64,000 nucleotides of DNA from Vibrio sp. PID17_43 (GCF_002608565.1 NZ_LIXM01000003.1:1-64000), one strand, 5' to 3'; positions 1 to 9,691 are shown, counted from the stretch's first letter. The notes: a model not told the origin generated them from the sequence alone. Made by a program: numbers and translations.

Positions 1-2
1 GC

Positions 3-113
3 ATCATCGGTATGACAACGTTCGGTGAATCTGCACCGGCAGAGCAACTGTTCGAAATGTTTGGTTTCACGGTAGAAAACGTAGTGAACACAGCAAAAGA
101 GCTGCTAGCTTAA
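3..113 (+). CDS. tkt: Transketolase, C-terminal end (partial)
   Basis: Only the last 36 codons and the TAA stop are inside the window. They read on in frame from the left edge, contain the conserved [16 protein letters not shown] segment and end in NTAKELLA, which matches the C-terminus of bacterial transketolases such as E. coli TktA. The enzyme is a thiamine-diphosphate protein of the non-oxidative pentose phosphate pathway. A strong terminator follows 45 bases later, so this gene ends its transcription unit. The identification is firm for so short a piece because the C-terminal domain is highly conserved. Confidence 0.88.
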   Translation: MIGMTTFGESAPAEQLFEMFGFTVENVVNTAKELLA

Positions 114-158
114 TCGCTTAGTACTATCAGTTTTCTCTATTGCGAATTTGAAAACTGA

Positions 159-186
159 AAAGCCCCGCTTCGGCGGGGCTTTATTT
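159..186 (+). terminator. Intrinsic terminator after tkt
   Basis: Perfect 8-bp GC-rich stem AGCCCCGC / GCGGGGCT with a TTCG tetraloop, followed by TTATTTT. It lies between tkt (plus) and the convergent chemotaxis receptor gene (minus). A-residues before the stem let it act in both directions. Confidence 0.88.
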
Positions 187-229
187 TAGCTATCTATTTT
201 CAGCAACGTTTCCAAATATCTATGTCGAA

Positions 230-1792
230 TTACTTCTCTTCAAACTGGTTGGCCAGTCGATAGAAGTCTTGCACTTGCTCTTTTAACTGCCTGCTGTTTT
301 GCTCCACAGAATACGTCGCGGCTAAGTTCTGCTCCGCTGTTGAGGCAATAGAGTGGATGTGTTGATTCACATCGCTCGACAGTTGCAACTGCTTATTCGC
401 TGACTCAGCAACATTAACCATTAAACCACTCATGGTTTGCATCATTTGCTCCACCTCTGACAAACGCAGTGCACTCTGTTCAGCGACTTTTGAACACGTA
501 TCGGTCTGATCTTTATTCGCAATGATGTCTTTCTGCCATCCTTGAATCGTCATTAACATCGCTTCGATCGATGTCTTAATTTGCTCTGTGGCATTCGAAG
601 TACGGCCAGAGAGCGCTCTCACCTCATCTGCGACAACAGCAAAGCCACGACCTTGTTCACCGGCTCTCGCAGCTTCAATCGCGGCATTAAGAGCCAGCAA
701 GTTTGTCTGATCAGCAATACCACCAATCTCTTCCATTAACTTGCTGACCTGGTGTGCCTGATCACTCAATTGGTACGTCGTCTCTGTTGCTTTTTCTGCT
801 TGCTCGCTTAACTGAGTTAAATTGCTATGCGTTTGATCGATGGTATCTTTCGCCAGCAAACAAGACTTGAGGGTGTCATCGATCAGTAAGTGCGCATCAT
901 GCGTGCTAGAAGAGACCGAATTTGCAGATGATTCCATCGCCTCTGTCGCATCGCGCACTTGTCGAATATCTTTACTTTGCTGATCTAATGCATCAGCAAC
1001 TTCTGTCATCGTATTACTCAAATCCTCCGAGCAATGCTGTAAGGGTACCGCTGAATCTGTCATACGCCCCAAAACCGTTCGTATGCGGGCAGACAACATC
1101 TTGATGTGAAAATCCGCGATAGAAAATGAAGTGTTACCTGAATAAACTAAACGGCTAATGCTGTCATATTGCGACTGAAGCTTTTTGAATTGTTGTGGCG
1201 TATCGAATAACTCTTGACGAAACAGCAATGCGAGCACCCCTGCTGGTAGCAAGCTTGCTAACCATGCTAAAGGGCCCTCCGCTGACATCGCATAACCGGT
1301 AACAGGTGCTGATAATGACCCAATTAAGATAGCGTAACGTAGAGTTTCGTTGATCTTGAATGACCAAGCTCGACCTGACTTTTCCGCCTTTAATAAGCCT
1401 TGATATGCCTTAGACGCAATATCAACCCATTCACGTTTAGGTTTGACACGCACAGACTGATAACCGATGATTCGGCTGCCTTCATAGATAGGCGTAACAT
1501 AGGCGTCAACCCAATAGAACCTTCCAGATTTGGTGCGATTTTTCACCAAACCTCGCCATGCTTTGCCTTGCTTTAGCCGCGCCCACATATCGTCAAATGC
1601 CGCTTTGGGCATATCTCCGTGGCGTACGATATTATGGTGCTGCCCTAACAACTCTTCTTTAGTGTATTCAGCAATGTTGCAAAAGGTATCGTTGCAGTAG
1701 GTGATCACACCCTCTAGGTTGGTGGTCGTGACAAGCTGCTCGCTCTCACCTACGAAGACTTCATGAGCTATATTAGAAAGTTTTACTGACAT
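230..1792 (-). CDS. Methyl-accepting chemotaxis protein with N-terminal PAS domain (Aer-like)
   Basis: 520 residues. Residues 16-118 form a PAS domain ([23 protein letters not shown]), residues 152-191 are a hydrophobic membrane hairpin, and the rest is the cytoplasmic signalling rod with its tip at about 355-405 ([20 protein letters not shown], then [12 protein letters not shown]). There is no periplasmic sensor loop between membrane segments. That layout is the one of Aer-type energy or redox taxis receptors, which sense through the PAS domain and control CheA via CheW. What the PAS domain binds cannot be told from sequence. Monocistronic: its stop faces the tkt terminator and the next gene upstream is separated by about 170 bp. 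Confidence 0.88.
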   Translation of the reverse strand: MSVKLSNIAHEVFVGESEQLVTTTNLEGVITYCNDTFCNIAEYTKEELLGQHHNIVRHGDMPKAAFDDMWARLKQGKAWRGLVKNRTKSGRFYWVDAYVTPIYEGSRIIGYQSVRVKPKREWVDIASKAYQGLLKAEKSGRAWSFKINETLRYAILIGSLSAPVTGYAMSAEGPLAWLASLLPAGVLALLFRQELFDTPQQFKKLQSQYDSISRLVYSGNTSFSIADFHIKMLSARIRTVLGRMTDSAVPLQHCSEDLSNTMTEVADALDQQSKDIRQVRDATEAMESSANSVSSSTHDAHLLIDDTLKSCLLAKDTIDQTHSNLTQLSEQAEKATETTYQLSDQAHQVSKLMEEIGGIADQTNLLALNAAIEAARAGEQGRGFAVVADEVRALSGRTSNATEQIKTSIEAMLMTIQGWQKDIIANKDQTDTCSKVAEQSALRLSEVEQMMQTMSGLMVNVAESANKQLQLSSDVNQHIHSIASTAEQNLAATYSVEQNSRQLKEQVQDFYRLANQFEEK

Positions 1793-1961
1793 AGATAAGA
1801 CTTCACTTATTATTATTTACTTAGTGCATGCTGTATACATTAAGGCTGTTTTGATTACAAATCAGCTAATAAAAAATGCCAAACTTGCAACATATATCGA
1901 CCCATTAAATTATAAAATCATCAATAATTGAGAAGCGTTCATATTGAGCTAATAAGAAAAG

Positions 1962-3134
1962 TTACGCCCACTCAGATTGCTGCTTGCTGTTCGCGTTTAC
2001 GATAAATATCGCTATTACCAAAAGAACAAAAGGAAGAACATACAAGTTAAGGTTTTGCCAGCCAACTGTCGATTCCAGCCAACCGGATAGTAATGCGGTG
2101 ACGGTGACACAGCTAAACACCAAGAACTCATTGAATGCTTGCGCTTTACTTTTGTTCTTCACTTCGTAGCTTTGGCTAAACAAACTCGTCGCTGCAATAA
2201 ACATAAAATTCCAACCTACACCTAGCAAAATCAAAGCAATACTAAAGTGCCAAATTGACACGCCGTGCCTATTGATCGCGATACAGACAATGAATAACAT
2301 ACTGCCAGCTATAATCATCTTCTTCGCGCCAAACTGTTCAATCAATCGACCAGTGAAAAAAGCTGGAACAAACATTCCCAATACATGCCATTCGATTACA
2401 CCTGCTGCTCTGGTGAAATCAAATCCACAACCAATCATGGCAAGTGGCGTCGCGGTCATCAAAATGTTCATCACCGCATAAGCCACCATTGCTGCTAATA
2501 CTGCGATCATGAAGTTGGGGCGGCGCACGATAATTTTGAGCGGATCGGATTTCACATGAATATTTTGGGTGTGGGCTGCAGGAAACCGAATGGTTTGCAG
2601 CAAAATAAGCGCAGTAATATACAACACAATCAAAACAGCGAACGCGCTGGTGTACAAGCCATCTGTTGACCAATTTTGGGAATAGACGGCTAAATTCGGT
2701 CCTAGAACAGCAGCCAATACACCACCCGCCATTGAGATTGAAATAGCTCGGTGCCTTACTGACTCATCACACACTTCAATAGCAGCAAATCGATAGAGCG
2801 TACCAAACCCAATCCCAACACCTAACAGGAAGGTGGAAGCACAAAATAGCGAGAAGTTTTGCAGAGTAAGAGCATAGGTCGCTAACGATGCTCCAATAAC
2901 CCCAATAATATTGCCGACACTAAAGCCCAGCCTCCGCCCTAGCTTACCCATAATCAAAGAAGCAGGAATTGTTGCGGACATCAAACCAAGAAACTGTAAC
3001 GCCACAGGCAGCGTAATCAGACTGGATGAAGGCGCAATTTGCTTACCGATTAGAGCGATAACGGAAATCAATAGGATATTTCCTGTCATCAGTAAAGCTT
3101 GGCAAAGCGATAAAAGCCATACGTTTCTATTCAT
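1962..3134 (-). CDS. MFS transporter
   Basis: 390 residues that are almost entirely membrane segments (about 12), with the MFS loop motif after segment 2 visible as GKLGRRLGFSVG near residue 65. The ATG is preceded by AAGGA at good spacing, which supports this start. Substrate unknown: the fold suggests a drug or metabolite proton antiporter of the major facilitator superfamily, but nothing in the neighbours (chemotaxis receptor, aroG) points to a substrate. The gene stands alone. Confidence 0.82.
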   Translation of the reverse strand: MNRNVWLLSLCQALLMTGNILLISVIALIGKQIAPSSSLITLPVALQFLGLMSATIPASLIMGKLGRRLGFSVGNIIGVIGASLATYALTLQNFSLFCASTFLLGVGIGFGTLYRFAAIEVCDESVRHRAISISMAGGVLAAVLGPNLAVYSQNWSTDGLYTSAFAVLIVLYITALILLQTIRFPAAHTQNIHVKSDPLKIIVRRPNFMIAVLAAMVAYAVMNILMTATPLAMIGCGFDFTRAAGVIEWHVLGMFVPAFFTGRLIEQFGAKKMIIAGSMLFIVCIAINRHGVSIWHFSIALILLGVGWNFMFIAATSLFSQSYEVKNKSKAQAFNEFLVFSCVTVTALLSGWLESTVGWQNLNLYVLPFVLLVIAIFIVNANSKQQSEWA

Positions 3135-3253
3135 CTCATTCCTTGAGTATTTTCTAGTTTCTACAACACCTTAATGGATTGGTTGCTAAAATACATGAGA
3201 TATTCAACCGTAATAACTCACTCCTATTTCGACGACTATAAGTGGTTCAAACA

Positions 3254-3284
3254 TTAAAAAGCCAGCGTGCTGCTGGCTTTTTCT
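3254..3284 (-). terminator. Intrinsic terminator after aroG
   Basis: Stem AAAAAGCCAGC / GCTGGCTTTTT with a 5-base loop, 20 bp past the aroG stop. The A-run on the plus strand becomes the U-run of the minus-strand transcript. Confidence 0.85.
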
Positions 3285-3304
3285 TAATATTGGAAACTTA
3301 GGCG

Positions 3305-4357
3305 CTATCTTGTGCGACGCGCTTTCACTGCATCAGATAGCTGACGTAAAACCGTTTCAGTATCGTCCCATCCGATACATGCATCTGTAATTGATTGACC
3401 ATACGTATCCGCTTTACCATCGATAAGATCTTGTCTTCCTTCAACGAGGTGAGATTCTATCATGACACCAAAAATCGCATCTTCCCCAGCAGATAGCTGC
3501 TCAGACACATCATCAGATACCAGCATTTGACGCTTGAATTGCTTCGAGCTATTCGCATGGCTAAAGTCGATCATAACTTTCTTTGGTAAACCAGCCGCTT
3601 CTAGCTCATCTTTGATCAGTGCAACATGAGAAGCACTATAGTTTGGCTCTTTTCCGCCACGAAGAATAATGTGACAGTCAGGGTTTCCAGCCGTTTCTAC
3701 GATGGCAGAATGACCGTATTTCGTCACTGATAAGAAATGGTGGGAAGCACTCGCTGAACGAATCGCATCACTTGCAATTTTGATGTTACCGTCAGTACCG
3801 TTCTTAAAGCCAACAGGACAAGATAAACCTGATGCTAACTCACGGTGCACTTGAGATTCAGTGGTACGAGCACCGATGGCCCCCCAGCTAATCAAATCCG
3901 CAACGTACTGAGGCGTGATCATATCAAGGAACTCACTTGCAGTAGGAAGCCCCATGTCCGTCAGGTCAAGCAGCAGCTTGCGTCCTATACGAAGACCGTC
4001 ATTTAGCTTAAAGGTGTCATTCAAATACGGATCGTTAATAAGCCCTTTCCAACCGACAGTCGTTCGCGGTTTCTCAAAGTACACTCGCATTACGATTTCT
4101 AGCTGGTCACTAAGCTCGTCACGTAATACCTTTAGTTTCTTCCCGTATTCTACTGCCGCTTCTGGATCATGGATCGAGCACGGACCGACGATGACAAGCA
4201 ACCGGTCATCCTTACCTTCCAAAATATTATGAATTGAGTTTCGGCATTCAAAAGTGGTCGAAGAAGCGGTTTCAGTTGCCGGGAATTTCTCTAGCACCGC
4301 TACCGGTGGCAATAACTCTTTTACTTTATTAATTCTTACATCATCAGTTTGAAACAT
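3305..4357 (-). CDS. aroG: 3-deoxy-7-phosphoheptulonate synthase, Phe-sensitive type
   Basis: 350 residues, the same length as E. coli AroG. It condenses phosphoenolpyruvate and erythrose 4-phosphate, the first step of the shikimate pathway. Seen: the metal-binding Cys in GPCSIHDP (about residue 60), KPRTTVGWKG (about 95), GARTTESQVHRELASG and IDFSHANSSK, and the N-terminal stretch LLPPVAVLEKFPATE which is typical of the Phe-feedback isozyme rather than AroF or AroH. The start has AGGAAG eight bases upstream. A TyrR-like box lies about 205 bp upstream, in keeping with TyrR control of aroG in E. coli; a terminator follows. The tkt end in the same window supplies the erythrose-phosphate branch, but on the opposite strand, so there is no operon. 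Confidence 0.95.
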   Translation of the reverse strand: MFQTDDVRINKVKELLPPVAVLEKFPATETASSTTFECRNSIHNILEGKDDRLLVIVGPCSIHDPEAAVEYGKKLKVLRDELSDQLEIVMRVYFEKPRTTVGWKGLINDPYLNDTFKLNDGLRIGRKLLLDLTDMGLPTASEFLDMITPQYVADLISWGAIGARTTESQVHRELASGLSCPVGFKNGTDGNIKIASDAIRSASASHHFLSVTKYGHSAIVETAGNPDCHIILRGGKEPNYSASHVALIKDELEAAGLPKKVMIDFSHANSSKQFKRQMLVSDDVSEQLSAGEDAIFGVMIESHLVEGRQDLIDGKADTYGQSITDACIGWDDTETVLRQLSDAVKARRTR

Positions 4358-4813
4358 TACTTCTACTTCCTGGTTGCGTTCTCTAACCCAGTATTTTTAC
4401 CCAACGTTATTCACTTCAACATTGTTCACAAAACAAGTAATAAAAGGGCTCTAGGTTCATCTAGTTGTGTTGGTTTAAACACGTTATCGGCTTACCACCA
4501 CAGTTTCAATCACTTTTTCAAAAAAAATGCAAACCGGAACAGCCGTTTACATAAAACTTCGGTGTAAAACATCGTTTACGGAAAAAGTTCAAAATAATCA
4601 TGCATTTTCTAAAAACTTTAAAAATCTTGTCTACAATGTAAGAAATATCAGAAGTTTGTGGGAGATAGTGAGACGAAAAGTGTATTGAATTCTAAGCTAT
4701 TGTTGCTTAATGTTAGGTAATAGCTATATGAAACTGATATCTTATAACTACTCGTTTTCAAAAATTTTAAAGACAAAGTAGAAGTTAATATGCAATCAAT
4801 ACAAGGAAAGATT
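4358..4813. other. Intergenic region between divergent aroG and the OmpA-family gene
   Basis: 456 bp, AT-rich, holding the promoters of two divergent genes. On the aroG side it contains one TyrR-like box (4563-4580) and an isolated half site TTTACA (4546-4551). On the other side, the ribosome-binding site AAGGAAAG (4803-4810) fixes the start of the OmpA-family gene. I see no convincing leader peptide or attenuator. Confidence 0.5.
4563..4580 (-). promoter_or_regulatory. TyrR-box-like operator upstream of aroG
   Basis: TGTAAA-N6-TTTACG, one mismatch from the TyrR consensus TGTAAA-N6-TTTACA. It lies about 205 bp upstream of the aroG start. E. coli aroG is repressed by TyrR with phenylalanine or tyrosine, so the site makes sense where it is. 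A further TTTACA half site lies 17 bp nearer the gene. Confidence 0.55.
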
Positions 4814-5815
4814 ATGAAGAAAGTAGCAATTGCAGTAGCAGCAGTGGTAGCCAGTGGTAGCGCTTTAATGAACTCTGCTTCAGCTGAAATGTACGTTGGG
4901 GGCAAGGTAGGCATGACTACGCTAGGTGATGCCTGCTACCTAAACAGCCCTTGTGATGATGACTCTTTTGGTGTTGGGCTACACATCGGTTACGATTTCA
5001 CCGATATTATCGGTTTAGAATATGGTGTTGATTGGCTAGGTCACTATAAGGCTAATTTTAAATCTGGCAACGTTGTTAATATCATCGACGGTCGTCTTGC
5101 CGCACTAACGCTTGCGCCTAAATTCAACTGGCACCTCAACGATACTTGGAACTTGTTTGCAAAAATCGGTGGCGCTTACATGATGTCTGGTGACGAAAAA
5201 GACTTTGTTCCAACAGGTTCGTTGGGTGCAGAGTATGACATCGATCGTAATTGGAGTGTAAGAGCTGAATACCAACGCTATCACGATATGACAGATGATA
5301 CCTGGAAGAATATGGACGCAAACTTCTTCGGTATTGGTGTTAACTATAAGTTCGCAGCAGCACCTGTGGCAGCCGCAGTAGTCACAGAAGAAGTGGTTCA
5401 AGAAGCTGTAGTGCTAACGAAAACGCACAAAGAAGAGTACGGCACAGGAACGTTCGAATTCAACAGCGCTAAGCTCACTAACGAAGTATCTGAACGCCTA
5501 AACAACTTCGTAAACTTCTTGAATGAATACCCACAAGCTAAAGTTGAAATCACAGGTTACACAGATAGCTCAGGTCCAGCAGCATACAACCTAAAACTGT
5601 CTGAGCGTCGTGCTCAAGCAGTTGCCGACTATCTCATTGCTGCAGGTATTGATGCAGATCGCTTTACAGTAAAAGGCATGGGTGAAGAAGATCCAGTCGC
5701 TGACAACAGCACTCCAGAAGGTCGTGAGAAAAACCGTCGTGTCGAAGTTGTTGTTCCTGAGTTCCAATACGAAGAAGTTGAATACCAAGAAACAATTAAA
5801 ACAACTGTACAATAA
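4814..5815 (+). CDS. OmpA family outer membrane protein
   Basis: 333 residues from the ATG at 4814, chosen because AAGGAAAG sits four bases upstream and a clean signal peptide follows (MKKVAIAVAAVVASGSALM, cut near SASA). An in-frame ATG at 4790 has no such site. Residues about 24-185 look like an 8-stranded beta-barrel (GKVGMTTLG at the start, FFGIGVNYKF at the end); after an Ala/Val-rich linker, residues about 215-320 are an OmpA_C domain with GYTDSSGPAAYN, LSERRAQAV and NRRVEVVV, which binds peptidoglycan. So it anchors the outer membrane to the wall. A Cys pair near the mature N-terminus (CYLNSPC) is unusual. It has its own terminator and seems monocistronic. Confidence 0.92.
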   Translation: MKKVAIAVAAVVASGSALMNSASAEMYVGGKVGMTTLGDACYLNSPCDDDSFGVGLHIGYDFTDIIGLEYGVDWLGHYKANFKSGNVVNIIDGRLAALTLAPKFNWHLNDTWNLFAKIGGAYMMSGDEKDFVPTGSLGAEYDIDRNWSVRAEYQRYHDMTDDTWKNMDANFFGIGVNYKFAAAPVAAAVVTEEVVQEAVVLTKTHKEEYGTGTFEFNSAKLTNEVSERLNNFVNFLNEYPQAKVEITGYTDSSGPAAYNLKLSERRAQAVADYLIAAGIDADRFTVKGMGEEDPVADNSTPEGREKNRRVEVVVPEFQYEEVEYQETIKTTVQ

Positions 5816-5839
5816 TTAATTAGAACTACGTTCTAAACT

Positions 5840-5867
5840 CTAAGGGATGGCTCGCCATCCCTTTTGT
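5840..5867 (+). terminator. Intrinsic terminator after the OmpA-family gene
   Basis: AAGGGATGG / CCATCCCTT stem with a 4-base CTCG loop, then TTGTTTG, 25 bp after the stop codon. Confidence 0.85.
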
Positions 5868-5984
5868 TTGCTTCAAATTATGCTTTCCTACTAACTTTCA
5901 GCGTTCTTACCGCCTTTTTCTCCCCCATCATTCAAATCACTGTTGCGCTTGGGTTCTCTAATAATACAATCCAATTAAATTCTA

Positions 5985-6040
5985 CATTAAGTGATACACA
6001 ACGAACCTCCAAGCGATTGGCTCTGTGAGAATGATTCGGT
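5985..6040 (+). repeat. Copy of a dispersed intergenic repeat
   Basis: GGCTCTGTGAGAATGA at 6019-6034 recurs exactly, on the other strand, at 26510-26525, and flanking bases are similar too (AACCT about 20 bp before it in both). It sits in the otherwise empty gap between the OmpA-family gene and ctaB. It appears to be a short palindromic-type intergenic repeat; I could not assign it to a named family. Confidence 0.45.
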
Positions 6041-6168
6041 TATCAAGCAAGGTAACAATTTGAAGACTGAGTGAATCTAAAAAATGGTGTTAACAAAATA
6101 TGTAGGCCAAGACAACTCGACATTTGAGGGCATGTCACTTGGGTATACATCGTTACTCACAAACACAA

Positions 6169-6193
6169 ACCGCACGTTAGTTAAAGGTGCGGT
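6169..6193 (-). terminator. Probable terminator of the cytochrome oxidase cluster
   Basis: Seven-base stem ACCGCAC / GTGCGGT with an 11-base loop, 26 bp past the ctaB stop. The following U-run on the minus strand is poor (TTGTGTTTG), so efficiency is uncertain. Confidence 0.5.
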
Positions 6194-6218
6194 GACAAAA
6201 ATGATTTAAAACTGATGG

Positions 6219-7130
6219 TTATAAAAGAATAAACAAGCCGATATAGTGATCTACAAGCAACGTCACAAATAGAGCAAGGAGGTGGTAGATAGAGAACTTA
6301 AACGTATCTATCGCGCTGTTAGATTCTGGGGAGAACTTAAGCTTCCAAGCGTGGTAAACGAATCCGGCATTAAGTAAGAGTGATGAGAATAAGTAAACCG
6401 AACCAGCCATACCAACCAAAACAGGCAATATACAAACTAAGGCAAGCAACACGGTATAAAGCAGAATCGATGTTTTGGTGTATTCGACACCGTGCGTAAC
6501 GGGCAACATTGGGATCTCAACTTTTCGGTAATCCTCTACCCGATGAATCGCCAACGCCCAAAAATGAGGGGGCGTCCAAATAAAAATAATCATCACCAAC
6601 AACCAAGCATTGGCATGAAGCTCTCCTGTCACAGCCGTCCACCCCAAAAGCGGTGGCATGGCACCAGCTATCCCAGCTATCACGATATTTTGTGGGGTAG
6701 CTCGTTTTAAATACATGGTGTAGATCACCGCATACCCCAGCAAACTAAGAAATGTCATCCACGCCGTAGGTGCATTGACAAACACATAGAGTACAGAGAA
6801 ACCAAAAAGGCCTAAGCTAGTCGCAAAAATACTGACGGAAGTGGGGTTGAGTTCACCTGATGGTAGTGGGCGGTTATGCGTCCTAGCCATACGAGCATCA
6901 ATACGTCTATCTATCAAATGATTAAATGCTGCAGCAGAACCCGCCATTAAGCCAATACCCATTAAACCAAATATGGCTTGTAGCCAAGGAAAAGAAGCGA
7001 CCGGAGCTAAACTCATTCCAACAATGGCTGTAATTAACATGAGCGCCACAACCTTCGGCTTAGTTAGCTTCAAGTACGCTGACCCCATCTTCTTACGACT
7101 TTCTAGTGATAGCGCAATTTCTTTACTCAT
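6219..7130 (-). CDS. ctaB: Protoheme IX farnesyltransferase (heme O synthase)
   Basis: 303 residues from the ATG that follows AAAGGAG at seven bases; a longer frame to 7154 lacks such a site. It is an integral membrane prenyltransferase of the UbiA/CyoE family and turns heme B into heme O. The two Asp-rich motifs are visible as [20 protein letters not shown] (about residues 70-90) and the later [20 protein letters not shown], with nine or so membrane segments. It overlaps the end of ctaA by 8 bp, so the two heme A maturation genes are translationally coupled. Last gene of the oxidase cluster. Also known as cyoE or cox10. Confidence 0.95.
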   Translation of the reverse strand: MSKEIALSLESRKKMGSAYLKLTKPKVVALMLITAIVGMSLAPVASFPWLQAIFGLMGIGLMAGSAAAFNHLIDRRIDARMARTHNRPLPSGELNPTSVSIFATSLGLFGFSVLYVFVNAPTAWMTFLSLLGYAVIYTMYLKRATPQNIVIAGIAGAMPPLLGWTAVTGELHANAWLLVMIIFIWTPPHFWALAIHRVEDYRKVEIPMLPVTHGVEYTKTSILLYTVLLALVCILPVLVGMAGSVYLFSSLLLNAGFVYHAWKLKFSPESNSAIDTFKFSIYHLLALFVTLLVDHYIGLFILL

Positions 7131-8142
7131 AGCGAACTCCTTTCGCTTTATCATTCCAACAAGCCTTTCCCTGCCACAGATAAAATTGGCTGATGCAAAC
7201 TAAACTCAGCATCACCGCTGCACCGATATTATGCGCAACAGCAATAAAAATGGGTAACTGAAAGAGCACGTTGCTCACACCAAGTAGGATTTGACAAACC
7301 AGTGTAAAACACAGCCATTTGCCGATTTTCTGTAGGTACTGAGATCCTTGTTGCAGCAATACATAGCAATATGTCAATACGACAGCAGTCGTCACGATCG
7401 CACCAATACGATGCGTTATATGAATCGTCATTCGCGCAGGATAATCCAACACCCCAAACTCATAGCTATCAAATCCTGATTGCCAAAAAGAAAATGCCTC
7501 TTTCCACGACAGATAACTTATCCAATTTCCTTCACAGATGGGTAATGTTGTACACATTAGCGCAGCATAATTAGATGATGTCCATCCCCCTAATAACACC
7601 TGACTGAACACGACACCAAAAGTCACGATTGAGAGCACGCGAACTATTTTTGACGAGGGTGGAAAATCGACGTTATTCTGTGATGCTAACTGACACAAAA
7701 ACACCATTTGTAGTGCTAAAAGCGTAAAACCACCGATTAAATGAAGCATAACGATAGCTGGCATAAGCTTAAGGGTCACTGTCCACATACCAAGCGCAGC
7801 CTGCCCTATCACCAATAGGCACAACAAGATTGGAATAGTGGCGTCGACTTGTTTAGCTCTCGCTGAGGCTATTGCTATAACAAGAATGACAAGCCCTAGC
7901 GTACCAGCAAAATAGCGATGAATCATTTCTAACCATGCTTTATCTTGCTCAACCGCACGTTCAGGAAACGAGGCGTTCGCTTTCAACACTTCAGCTTCTG
8001 ATTGTGGTACCAACAATTGTCCATAACAACCCGGCCAATCTGGGCAACCGAGACCCGCATCAGCTAGACGGGTATATGCGCCTAACATGATCACCACTAG
8101 CGTAAGGCATAAACTGATTTTAACCAGTCGTATCAATGTCAT
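7123..8142 (-). CDS. ctaA: Heme A synthase
   Basis: 339 residues, Cox15/CtaA family, converting heme O to heme A for the a and a3 sites of the oxidase encoded upstream. Eight membrane segments are apparent. The start shows the family signature [21 protein letters not shown] (split across residues 21-41) with its Cys pair, and conserved heme-ligand histidines occur in [24 protein letters not shown] and AVAHNIGA. The next gene upstream ends 11 bp away and the next downstream overlaps, so it belongs to the cta operon. Confidence 0.95.
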   Translation of the reverse strand: MTLIRLVKISLCLTLVVIMLGAYTRLADAGLGCPDWPGCYGQLLVPQSEAEVLKANASFPERAVEQDKAWLEMIHRYFAGTLGLVILVIAIASARAKQVDATIPILLCLLVIGQAALGMWTVTLKLMPAIVMLHLIGGFTLLALQMVFLCQLASQNNVDFPPSSKIVRVLSIVTFGVVFSQVLLGGWTSSNYAALMCTTLPICEGNWISYLSWKEAFSFWQSGFDSYEFGVLDYPARMTIHITHRIGAIVTTAVVLTYCYVLLQQGSQYLQKIGKWLCFTLVCQILLGVSNVLFQLPIFIAVAHNIGAAVMLSLVCISQFYLWQGKACWNDKAKGVRYE

Positions 8143-8153
8143 GAACTTCCCCC

Positions 8154-8690
8154 CTACCCAACTCGAGACAATTTCAATAATTTTCGTAGATCTGCCAGCA
8201 TATCTTTACTGAGTGCCACTAGGTCTTCATTAGGCTGAGAGGTGTAAGACATGACCAATTGCCCTAATGGATCAACAATTAACACTTGTCCCTGGTGCAC
8301 TTTAGCTGATAAAGCGTCATTCATTTGCATCACGGCCATTGTTCCCCCTACAGAGCCCGATCGTTGAGATGTCCAAATGACTGGCACGACACGCTCTTGA
8401 TACTTACCTAGCGCGATATGACTTTGCTGCATTAAATGGAGTTGTTGCTGACACTGTTCCCTGCACTCCGCTGGCAAGACATAAGCCAGTTGCCAACCTC
8501 TCTCCACCAAAGGCGATGCTTGCCCAAGTTGACCTAACGTAGTGTAAGGCTCAATCAACTGACCTCTATTTGTCACTCCGGTCTTATACCAACCTTGGCT
8601 AAGCACTAATTTTGCCATGACCGCCGGAAATGCGAATAAACAAACCAACGAAATCAGAACAATTCGCCCTTTAGTTACTGCTGATGTCAT
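8154..8690 (-). CDS. Membrane-anchored SCO-like cytochrome oxidase biogenesis protein
   Basis: 178 residues with one N-terminal membrane anchor (about 9-28) and a small periplasmic domain. A Cys-x3-Cys motif, ECREQC, lies near residue 76-81, where the SCO1/SenC copper chaperones have theirs, and the C-terminal part (VLIVDPLGQLVMSY) resembles the SCO/thioredoxin-fold segment before the last strand. The motif lacks the Pro residues of a classical SCO (CPDVCP), so copper or thiol chemistry is inference. It overlaps surf1 by 4 bp and sits between surf1 and ctaA, a place where proteobacteria often have a short, poorly studied gene of this kind. It could deliver copper to CuA or keep the CuA cysteines reduced. 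Confidence 0.65.
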   Translation of the reverse strand: MTSAVTKGRIVLISLVCLFAFPAVMAKLVLSQGWYKTGVTNRGQLIEPYTTLGQLGQASPLVERGWQLAYVLPAECREQCQQQLHLMQQSHIALGKYQERVVPVIWTSQRSGSVGGTMAVMQMNDALSAKVHQGQVLIVDPLGQLVMSYTSQPNEDLVALSKDMLADLRKLLKLSRVG

Positions 8691-9508
8691 GCTTCACCTC
8701 CATGTGACGCTCTGTTTCTTATCGATCGAACAAAAATAATCACCGAAATAAGTAAGAAAACACTAGCCATAGAAAACCACTGAAACGAGTAACCGAAGTG
8801 TTTAGAACTCGTTAGTGGTACGGGATTCCACGGAAAGGGATACGGCCAGTTATCTAAATTGTCGGGCTGAAAAATCGTTGGCATCAACTCTCTATCCAAT
8901 AACTGACTTAACTGGTTAATATTGAGGTTCTGCACACGAATGACATCTCTCATCTCCGCCATCAAGGCGGAACTCAAGGGGTTAGTCGACTTGCGATATA
9001 AACGTCCGGTGACAGTGAGTGGTCTAGCGAGAGCACTAACATTCGGCAACAATGACCGTGTTCTTTCCCCTTGAACAAACCCCAGCTCTAAGAGTGTCAG
9101 TATCGCTGGATCTTGACTCAAAGAAACAACTTGAAATGCGAGATAACCCACTTTACCTTCAAACGTCTGATTATCTAGTAGAATAAGTGGCAAAGATTCC
9201 GGTTTGATCTCTGCTTTGACCTTTATCCCCATCACATTTTCTTCACGCCAATCGTTAGTATCCAATACCGTCGATATGTCCTGATAAGGGGCATCCGATC
9301 TGGCTAAAATTGACTGCTCTAGAAGTCGTTTCTGATGCCCACGCTCGAGTTGCCAAAAACCCAGTTTGACCAAAAGAGAAAACACAGCCACAGTTAAACA
9401 AACAGCTAACCACACCCACTTCGATAACCATAACGACGAACCTGGAGGTGCTATGTCCACCGTATTTCTGTTCAAATTAACGCTGGTTCTTTTGCTGCTA
9501 TTCATCAT
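8687..9508 (-). CDS. SURF1 family oxidase assembly protein
   Basis: About 273 residues. Two membrane segments flank a periplasmic domain: one after SKWVWLAVC near the N-terminus and one near the C-terminus (FGYSFQWFSMASVFLLISVIIF). The signatures GFWQLERGHQK and the final FGYSFQWF are hallmarks of SURF1, which helps insert heme A into subunit I. The start is uncertain: I chose the ATG at 9508, which has GAGG six bases upstream, but this makes the gene overlap the divergent DUF2909 gene by 56 bp; a GTG at 9460 would reduce that to 8 bp but has no clear ribosome-binding site. It overlaps the SCO-like gene by 4 bp at the 3' end. Confidence 0.85.
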   Translation of the reverse strand: MMNSSKRTSVNLNRNTVDIAPPGSSLWLSKWVWLAVCLTVAVFSLLVKLGFWQLERGHQKRLLEQSILARSDAPYQDISTVLDTNDWREENVMGIKVKAEIKPESLPLILLDNQTFEGKVGYLAFQVVSLSQDPAILTLLELGFVQGERTRSLLPNVSALARPLTVTGRLYRKSTNPLSSALMAEMRDVIRVQNLNINQLSQLLDRELMPTIFQPDNLDNWPYPFPWNPVPLTSSKHFGYSFQWFSMASVFLLISVIIFVRSIRNRASHGGEA

Positions 9509-9689
9509 TTTCAACCTCGCAAAAGCACTAATCGAAATGGTTCGAGAAGATCCAGACAATGCTGAGAAAAAAGTTAAACCAATGAGCCACTATCTAGGTC
9601 GTCGTGTCATGTTTTCTGCCTTGGTGGTCATACTTCTTCTTATCGCATTAAGCACCGGGATGATTACGCCGAACCCTCGCCCTTACTAG
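9453..9689 (+). CDS. DUF2909 family small membrane protein (twin transmembrane)
   Basis: 78 residues starting at the ATG that follows GGAGGT at four bases. Two hydrophobic segments (FLFKLTLVLLLLFIIFNLA and VMFSALVVILLLIALSTG) flank a charged loop ending in the conserved MSHYLGRRVMFSA. This family commonly sits next to cytochrome oxidase genes in gammaproteobacteria; no function is established. Here it is on the strand opposite to the eight cta genes around it, starting inside the 5' end of surf1 and stopping 2 bp from the ctaE stop codon. A longer frame back to 9366 is unlikely because of the strong internal ribosome-binding site. Confidence 0.8.
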   Translation: MSTVFLFKLTLVLLLLFIIFNLAKALIEMVREDPDNAEKKVKPMSHYLGRRVMFSALVVILLLIALSTGMITPNPRPY

Positions 9690-9691
9690 CT

